From assembly GCA_030141605.1 (NCBI GenBank), contig JAQGDQ010000613.1:1-64000 (forward strand): a stretch of 64,000 nucleotides of DNA, given 5' to 3'. This stretch comes from Tubiluchus corallicola. Its lineage: Eukaryota > Priapulida > Priapulimorpha > Priapulimorphida > Tubiluchidae. How positions within the stretch are numbered: position 1 is the stretch's first letter; the number at the start of each line of letters is the position of its first letter. A model generated the notes under the pieces. The model saw only the letters and a list, made by a program, of their open reading frames with translations. It did not search any database and was not told the DNA's origin. A program made the position numbers and the translations under genes. This document shows positions 56,846 to 64,000 of the stretch, piece after piece.

Positions 56846-58675
56846 ACTCTGAACCTTAATATTAACTTTGATTTCATTTAGTAATTGGTAAGGTTTTAAT
56901 TATTGTACGTAATGTTGATGTTACGCTTACTCTTAGCCAGATCTGCTGGGTCTTATTGATTAATGATTAATAATACCCGTTCATTAATCGATCACGGTCA
57001 TTGTTCAATGACAAGTACTTCGGCTATTTCCTTTTCTTAGCAGTGCTTGTTCTGAACGGGAAGGATGTTTGCTTGGTCGGATGCAAGGCAGACCCTCTTA
57101 GCCTAAATAGATCAGCACACACGAGAAACGGGATAATGTTATTATGCTGTTGTACATATCACTCGGCTTAGCTTGATCCAAACAACGTGATTACCTACAG
57201 TAGATGAGCCAGCAGTAATTTCCATGTCAGGGTAACTGGAGCCATAAAACACTGAGCCATTTGTTGCTTGGTGTTGTGAGCCTTTGGGTTGTGCTGAGTT
57301 TTACACGATTAATGGTGTAACAGTTCTTCTATTAAAGGCGAGTCACACGGGTGTTTTGAAAGATTATTAATGTTTGAGTCACTAAGTTATACAGTGCTTT
57401 TCAATCTAGTCGTCATCGCGGTCAGTCTAAATTAATTGTCCTCTTTTGAATGTCGGTTTCCATTAAAAGGAATTATAAAATTGTAAATGATGTGTGTAGC
57501 AAATAAATTTAATGCAGGTGACAGAAACAGTGTTGAATCGAATTACGGATCAATTCGTCACAGGAATAAAGAAACAAGCCTACTCCTAACCCTAGCCTAA
57601 ATTAACTGTGATTTTTTTCCTGAGACCTTTTCGTATCCGAAATTTATTACCGGTCACGGTTAAACCAACAGTATTTGTGGGTACTAGTTTTGTTATTAAT
57701 GATTACTAGAAGTGGCTGAGTTAATATTTGGTTACAATCGGTGTATTAATTTTTAATGTACTTGCTTACTGTAATTATACATCGATCATTTTCGATACAT
57801 ATTGTAGTTGTGATTCTCTCTATATTTTTATAGTTAATCTTATTTCATAGCAATCACACAATTGATGGATATACATGTGATAACACTGTTTTCACGCTCT
57901 AAGAAAAACCGTCGACTCCTAAGGTTAATTTCTTCTAAAGAAAATGATGCCACAATCCCCAAGGGATTATACTCACTTGATCGCTAGGTGTTTAGCTATC
58001 AAATATTAATTGTCAATAAAACCTCGTCTTATTGTGTACGTGTTACAGCAGGCCGCCATGCAGAGTAAAGTATAGCAGACAAGCCCAGCTGGAGTGTGGA
58101 GGAATTTAATCTGGTTACTGATGCGGGTTGATATGCATGTTGATCTCAGTGCTTTTTGGCGTGCCCCGTAAACGCCTTGCTCCACAACACTCGAGTCTTC
58201 TGACTTCGTTGAACGCTTTTGTGCTTTGGAGGTGGAGTGAGTTTATTTTCTGACTCATTCTTGGATGAAAATTTTCACTTTTCAACTGGATTTCGTAGAG
58301 CGGCATCCCATCTGAATTTTTGGCAAAGTAGCTTTTAGTTGAGTTGATGTGCTTTTGGCATTAGAACCTCGTGTACATCTAAAACATGACTGTATGTAAT
58401 AACGCGTTGCAAATGTGAACATCTGTGAATATCGGGACTTTTTCTTTGGAATTTTCCCTGTATGAACCTACAGCATTTGCACTAACAATTCTGTAAGGAT
58501 TTAAAGTGTGTGAAGTTGACAAGTACTAGAGATGTGTTCAATACCAGCGCCTAGTAGATCGTTTCAGAGGCGGTAAGTGCAATGTGGGTCGAGTGCTCAT
58601 TCTGAATTTCCCGTGTGAAGGACGTTTGTATTGTGTGTAATGCGTAGAGGAACTAATTAAGTGCCCAATTGCTAT

Positions 58676-59050
58676 ACGTAGTGCCTCTAAATAAGTTTCA
58701 CTTGTATTATACACGGTGTACCTAATAACTCTCATTTGCACTATGCAGGGCTGTCCCGAAATAACTTTCACTTGCACTATACATAGTGTTCCTAAATAAT
58801 TTTCACTTGCACTATACATGGTGCCCCTATATAGCTTTCATTTGTGCTATACATAGTGACTCTAAATAACTTTCACTTGCACTATATAGTGTCCCTAAAT
58901 AATTTTCACTTGCACTATACATGGTGCCCCTAAATAACTTTCATTTGGGTTATACATAGTGACTCTAAATAACTTTCACTTGCTCTATACATAGTGTCCC
59001 TAAATAATTTTCACTTGTGCTGTACATGGTGCCCCTAAATAACACTCACT
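58676..59050 (+). repeat. 35-bp minisatellite, ~10 copies, with a three-unit higher-order pattern
   Basis: Units read CCCCTAAATAACTTTCATTT followed by a TATACATAGTG half. The opening bases run in order (tccc, cccc, actc) and repeat, giving a ~105-bp trimer. It ends about 445 bp before the 59.5-kb exon. Confidence 0.9.
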
Positions 59051-59495
59051 TTGTGGCAACCTGTATATATTCAAGGTGGTGTGCTTGCAGTCTTTGTAAA
59101 CCGTTGGCAATACTTCATTGCTACTTGATAAATATTTCTTTTCTAAATATGGAGTATCTTTTTACATATTTGAACATTACATATAGAAGTTAATATCCAA
59201 ATGTATGCTAAGCTATTGAAAAGCCATTGCAATTTAATTGTTTACGTATTACTTTCAAAAACCTGAGCGATTCAGCCGTACGATTTGTGTGCACGTATTA
59301 TATGCACATTATTGTACTTTGTATGCTAGTTTAGACACGTTATCTGTAAGATTAGAACTAGTTTACAAAGTCCTAGTTCTAGTATCATTTTATGTGTCTC
59401 TTTGTGCTCTAATTACCCACTAAAAAGCAGTAAAAAGTGTAATTGAAATACGTGTATTATTGCTGTTTTTATGACTTTATGTTCATCTGTTTCAG

Positions 59496-59679
59496 TTACA
59501 GACAGCAGCTGGGGAAACAAGCTGAAATTAAACGGGACCTGCAAGGACGTTTCGAAACTGGGGTCAAATCACAGGCGAACATTATCAATGAAGATTTCCA
59601 AAAGTCCTGTGCCAATGAGGTGTCTAGTCAAAATGGAATAGTGCCCTCATCTCCGTCAAAAATGCAACCTTTTGCTGAG
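59496..59679 (+). CDS. CCSER-like gene, third coding exon
   Basis: A 184-bp exon between TTCATCTGTTTCAG and donor GAG|GTAGAG. It completes a Ser codon begun at 38,313 and reads Y-R-Q-Q-L-G-K-Q-A-E-I-K-R-D-L (helical, charged), then S-S-P-S-K-M-Q-P-F-A-E. If the donor is not used, a TGA follows two codons later, which would give a short isoform. Confidence 0.72.
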
Positions 59680-59725
59680 GTAGAGTGATCTGTATAATTA
59701 ATTTTGGTGATATAGGGCTTTATAT

Positions 59726-59756
59726 ATATATATGTGTGTGTGCGTGTGTGTATATA
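59726..59756. repeat. (TA)n/(TG)n microsatellite
   Basis: A TA then GT run directly before copy 3 of the GC-rich dispersed repeat. Confidence 0.85.
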
Positions 59757-59915
59757 AGGTTCGAGGCTACAACTCCAATGATGGCACCATTTTCGGAAAT
59801 CTATGTATCAAACGAAAGGTCTCAATCCTATCCTTTACCATTGTGGATTTATTTTTCAAATTGGGCCTACTAAGAGGAATGGGTGCAATCTACGTTAATT
59901 TGCATATTAGGTGTT
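59757..59915 (+). repeat. GC-rich dispersed repeat, copy 3 (5' part only)
   Basis: Matches the first ~150 bp of copies 1 and 2, including TCGAGGCTACA, GATGGCACCATTT and AAACGAAAGGTCTC, but with C-to-T type decay. It stops short of the GC-rich middle. Confidence 0.75.
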
Positions 59916-59989
59916 AGTAGATAGTTAAACTTATTTTTACAAATAACTGAGTGGAGCTACCACCAATGAGCTTGTAAAAATGATGTGTT

Positions 59990-60480
59990 AAATAGTAGGC
60001 TTATAAGAATTAGCAGTTATAACAGTCATTTAAAGGAGAAGAAAGGGGGATTTTAAAGTTACGTCTCAAAGAAATTTGCGCACAAAGTTATATTATTTAG
60101 CATTACGCTTAGCTGTTTGAAAGACATATATAATCAACAAATGAAATTTTTTATAATTTAAATTGTTAATTCCAGCTAGTAAAAAACCACTGTTTCATTA
60201 CCTCTGTGTGCACCAAAAATGTTACTGGCTCAGCAAAAAACATGTATTACTAATGATATTGATAGGATAAAGTAAAATATACAATTATTTTGTTATTGAA
60301 AAATGCCTAGAATTGCTCTGATTACAATATGATTTTACACATTGTTATCTAAGCTTGTTTCAACCGACCTACGGTCAGAATAGCTGCACGTAATGGTCAT
60401 CTTCGGAGTTTAAATTTTCAAGTTTTATACACCATTGCTGCCAATACAAATTCTGTGCACAATAAGGCAGTATGTAGGCA
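59990..60480 (+). repeat. diverged dispersed repeat (relative of 28,735-28,800 and 29,400-29,770)
   Basis: Collinear weak similarity. In the elongase intron the same repeat is interrupted by the 28,825-29,393 MITE candidate. Confidence 0.4.
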
Positions 60481-61211
60481 GTACAAATAATCAAAACGAG
60501 GTTTTTTAGCTTTATGTAATTGAAGGGTTTTCTTATCCTTAAGTAATGCAGTGCTGCCAGGTTAAGAAGTTTGTATTCATTCACAGCTGGACAGATTTAG
60601 ACAAGTTCATGATACCTTAATCTTTAATACACAGTCTTTACAGAACTTTGTAGAAGAATAAATGAGTTGTTCATCTAATTCTTGCCTAATTGTTGGGTTT
60701 AGAAGTGTATATAGAAATAATGTCAATGAAATTTGTGTTGTTAAAAGTATAAATTTCAACATTTTGCGAAATAACGAATTTTTTAAAAAGTGATATTAGT
60801 TGTGTCACAGATCAATTTTTAGAATGGATCATACCTCAATCTGGTTATGTATGCACTTAAAATGGCTGACAAAGCACTTCACTAACTTATTAATTATGGG
60901 TAATATTATTTTGAAGGTGTAAAAAAAGCTACTTCGTTGACCTGAAACACGTTTCACACTTAACACCTGACAGATGAAGAATGACAGCAAAAATTATTTT
61001 TTGTTAATATAACAACTACATATATTCAAATGGCTGCTACTATCAATGAAGTGAAGATGGCCGACAACCAGGTTTTGAAAGACCTACTGACAGACAAGCA
61101 AACTATACCACATATCCTAGGAGATGACTACACTTTCTGGCTGTAGCTTATAATATAAACACATGGCCCAATATTGTGCAGGCTTAAATTTATTGATCTT
61201 CTATCACTTAG

Positions 61212-61328
61212 GATGGTGAATCCGAACTTCCGGGAGTAACAATAGATGAAGCCACTTATCAGTATCTGATGCAGGATACGTGTGGCATCACCTCCCTTCT
61301 TCAGAAGCTGAAGACAACTTTGCAAGAG
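61212..61328 (+). CDS. CCSER-like gene, fourth coding exon (conserved family core)
   Basis: A 117-bp exon, AG at 61,210-61,211 and donor GAG|GTAAAC, in phase 0 with both neighbours. It reads G-V-T-I-D-E-A-T-Y-Q-Y-L-M-Q-D-T, then G-I-T-S-L-L-Q-K-L-K-T-T-L-Q-E. From memory of the family, vertebrate CCSER1/2 (FAM190A/B) have a nearly superimposable L-M-L-Q-D-C...L-L-L-K-M-K-R-V-L-Q-E helix at the start of their coiled coil. This exon is the main reason for the family call. The four exons total about 1,006 residues and the gene continues beyond the window. Confidence 0.75.
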
Positions 61329-61670
61329 GTAAACTTTTCGCTGACATTTTTCTGGATTGCTCACTTAAAGTTAGCACGTTTATTTGGCTGCTTGAGTTTT
61401 TCCCTGTTTTTTAATTTTCTATACCAACATGGCGGAAATGAGTTGTCAACACAGGAAATTCACAATATATAAGTTTATAAGCTACGAAATGACTTTGCAG
61501 TGACAGAATACTGTTGGTGAAACTTACTACTATTAGTATTAAACATTTGCAGCCATGATAATATATCTTACATTGCATTACCTTTTATTTTGTATTTATT
61601 AGTTAGTGGCACTGCAGTGGTTTAAATTTTTGGCTAAAGTCCCACACACAAGAAATTAGTTTGTTAAGTC

Positions 61671-61765
61671 AATTAGGATTAAGATTAGGGTTGGGATTGG
61701 GGCTAGGGATAGCGTTAGGCTTGGGTTAGGATTAGGGTTGGGGTTAGAACTAGGGTGAGGGTTAT
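61671..61765 (+). repeat. degenerate TTAGGG/TTGGGG-like tract (interstitial telomere-like)
   Basis: Roughly 95 bp of degenerate GGGTTA/GGATTA/GGGGCTA hexamers on the plus strand, in an otherwise AT-rich intron. Confidence 0.7.
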
Positions 61766-61974
61766 GGTATTTAAATTGTAAACTCTTTCCAAATTTTTTA
61801 ATGCGCGTATGTCATTGCTAATAAATTGATGAGTGTAATGCCAGGAGAGCATGATACTCTTTCTAGCCTTTCTCTAAATCAGACACTTTATGGGTATTTT
61901 ATATTATAAAACAGTTACAACAATAGCGGTTTTAGCAGTTATATAGAGCTGCTGTATAACAGAACCAAAGAGAA

Positions 61975-62280
61975 TCTTTGGAGCACTAAATTCCAAATTA
62001 GAAGGCAAAGGTAGGGCATCTAATGAGACTGACAGAAACAACACCAGTAAGATTAGCATTAAATGAGGCACTGTAGCTTACTGAACGACCTCCAGGCAAA
62101 ACCAAAAACAACTAGGACATCAAGAATGAATATAGATTTACAACAGCTGAGACCAAATTTAACAATAGCATCACAGGAGTTGAAAATTTTAGCTGCAGAC
62201 AGGAAACAGTGGGGTGCTTTAATAAATGATAGCCGATCTATGTCTACAATAGATGTTTAGAGCAACAGAAGAAGAAGAAG
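61975..62280 (+). mobile_element. LINE tail, family B, plus strand, with (GAA)n tail
   Basis: The plus strand carries A-G-G-G-C-A-T-C-T-A-A-T-G-A-G-A-C-T and then A-C-A-C-C-A-G-T-A-A-G-A-T-T-A-G-C-A-T-T, matching the 17,060-17,200 stretch read on the other strand. The shared 3' UTR follows and the tail ends in GAAGAAGAAGAAG at 62,263-62,280. Confidence 0.72.
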
Positions 62281-62749
62281 AGCATTTATAAATGCATGTT
62301 TTTGTGAGTCATAATAAAAGTGTGCATTTGGGATTCAAACAGACTGTCTGCAGTAATAATTTATGCATGGTATATACCTGTTTAATATTTTGCTTTTTCG
62401 TTTGCTTTTTTGCATGTTTTCTTATGTTTGACTGATGCGGTTTCCACAACAGAATGCACCTTTGGTATGTTGTTTTTGTTTATTTTTCTTCATTCATTCT
62501 TAAGTTTTTATTTGCTGCTATCTAGCTTTGTTGAGGTGAAATTATCTCTCATTTTGTGCACGGTTGCACGAGTTCATCATTCTGTGAAAGTGGAATGTAA
62601 TAAAAATCAAATTTTACATGCCTGTAATCTTAAATGTGATAAATTTGAATGACTGACTCATTGAGGCCGGTGATTCATATACATGTAAGTGATTTGTGGT
62701 ATCATTACATAATACGTGAAAACATTTTTGAAGGCATGCATAGTTAATA

Positions 62750-63254
62750 GTTACATGTAGTGATGGGCGATTAATAGATTAATCAAGTTAATCTCAAGTA
62801 CAATTATGTCTAAATTGACATAACATGCAAATGAACAGTAATTCAACTAATCGAGATTAATCGAGAGCAAATATACTTATTATTCACTGACTAAAAGGCA
62901 GTATTTTAGCACACATAATGAAATCTGCATTTTTCTTCATTTTTCAGACCTTACACAATTGCGAAGCACAATGTCGCAAGGTCTTTAAGTTATTCGTTGG
63001 CACGTGACGTGTGTGACGCAGTCACAAAGTACTTAATGAATGTGGCAGTCAACAAAAATAGTTTGCAAGTACAAAATGACACACAGTGACAAAAGCCATA
63101 AAGTTTATTGATCATATTTAACTGCAATCATTGAAAAATATGGCTAAAACACTAAAAAAATCTTTGCAAAAGACTAATCGTGACGTTGAATTACAAGAAC
63201 AATATTATACATTCGAATTACGTAATTTCATAATCGACCATCACTAGTTACATG
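62750..63254. mobile_element. hAT-type MITE with perfect 8-bp target duplication
   Basis: The element 62,758-63,246 (489 bp) begins TAGTGATGGGCGATTA and ends TAATCGACCATCACTA, a 16-bp inverted repeat with one mismatch. Both sides carry the 8-bp duplication gttacatg (62,750-62,757 and 63,247-63,254). Terminal sequence and duplication length are those of the hAT superfamily. It is non-coding and lies in the CCSER-like gene's intron. Confidence 0.92.
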
Positions 63255-64000
63255 CATCTTGTATCTGACATGTGCAATAAACATTTCAATTTCTGCAAAA
63301 ATGTCGTGCCTCTACAATTGCTCATTTAATAAAGCAAGTGAGCTTGACAAATAATAATTTTTGGTTGTATTTTTGCTAGCGTGCTCATGCATGTATTACT
63401 CCCCTTTCTCAGCTGAGCGTGCATTTTGTGGGTATTTTTAGACTGATGTCAAAAAGCGGTGTTTGGTGGAAATTTAATTCTTATGTTGGGAAACTAGTAA
63501 ACGAAACCGTGACTTCGCTTATTGGTTTTGAATTAGAGTTTTGTTAGTTTTTGTTACATGACAAAGAAAACTAGACCTTTACTGCAAACAATAAAAAGCA
63601 TGACTTTTACCACATTTATGAATGAAATTACTGCAAGTCATTCCAAAGTAACTGAGTCAAATCTATATATTTTCTAGCGACTAAGAATTTTAAGGTGTGG
63701 TATTAAATCACTATTGAATAGTCCCAGAACTGAAACACAGTAAAAAATTCTGGAACTTTTCCTCGACATAATATTGAAATAGGCTTGTTTTCATATACAT
63801 GTTTTAGTTGCATCAGACATTAAAATTGAAATACAGGATGTAAGGCGGTACATATGAACCCTGTTTTGCAAAATTGAACATGTAAAACTCATAATTACAT
63901 GTGCCGTCGAGGTGCAAACCTTTTAAAGTTGTAATTGTAACACCTGACTATAGCTGCGTCATAATAAAACATTGGAGCATATAGGCGTGTATTGGGTCAC
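63255..64000. other. intron of the CCSER-like gene to window end, no exon recognised
   Basis: No coiled-coil exon expected for the next part of the family core could be seen here. Confidence 0.4.

Larger units (their letters stand above)
38314..59495 (+). other. 21.2-kb intron of the CCSER-like gene
   Basis: The donor at 38,314 and the acceptor at 59,494-59,495 are the only pair that keeps frame with the exons I recognise. The interior holds LINE tails, MITEs, microsatellites and minisatellites listed separately. Stretches 38,760-41,120, 42,305-44,320, 46,710-49,245, 49,565-50,580, 51,180-51,805, 53,500-56,440 and 56,850-58,670 show no convincing gene. Small exons of this gene could have been missed. 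Confidence 0.6.

Overview
The window is AT-rich animal nuclear DNA. Genes are spliced with GT/AG introns, spacing is wide, microsatellites are common, and LINE, Tc1/mariner, hAT, PIF/Harbinger and MITE debris is dense. The gene families are metazoan: a polycystin-1/REJ-like receptor-channel, a sushi-repeat protein, an ELOVL fatty-acid elongase and a CCSER/FAM190-like scaffold. Nothing looks bacterial. The style (huge single exons for extracellular modules, AT-rich, repeat-rich) suggests a non-vertebrate, possibly early-branching animal such as a sponge or cnidarian. I cannot name the species.

Layout. 1-7,400 (-): a 7.3-kb coding exon of a polycystin-1-like protein whose 5' exons are not seen. 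Its stop codon abuts a LINE fragment at the window edge. 7,630-12,900: a stack of mobile DNA. Two copies of a ~0.75-kb GC-rich repeat sit behind (TA)n tracts. A 5'-truncated LINE with a 10-bp target duplication is inserted in the second copy, and a broken PIF/Harbinger transposase exon follows. 13,515-16,043 (-): a 2.4-kb terminal exon coding 13 sushi modules. 16,100-24,750: microsatellites, LINE tails, a near-perfect LINE hairpin and two MITE candidates. 24,819-30,032 (-): three exons of an ELOVL gene, with inverted repeats and a tandem duplication in its introns. 30,300-34,210: MITEs, a degraded LINE tail and a Tc1-derived element.

34,400-64,000 (+): a CCSER-like gene with a 2.6-kb first coding exon and further exons at 38.2, 59.5 and 61.2 kb. 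It runs off the window. Its 21-kb intron holds LINE tails, TTAA-flanked MITEs, a second Tc1-derived copy, (CT)n tracts and four minisatellites, two of which show a three-unit higher-order pattern. A hAT-type MITE with a perfect 8-bp duplication lies at 62.76-63.25 kb.

The genes are unrelated neighbours and no operon-like cooperation is seen. The most unusual object is the polycystin-like protein. It carries a 32-cysteine insert and an extra PLAT domain on the extracellular side of its GPS site, in addition to the usual cytoplasmic PLAT. Exon joins are read by eye from splice signals and frame; no alignment or database search was run.
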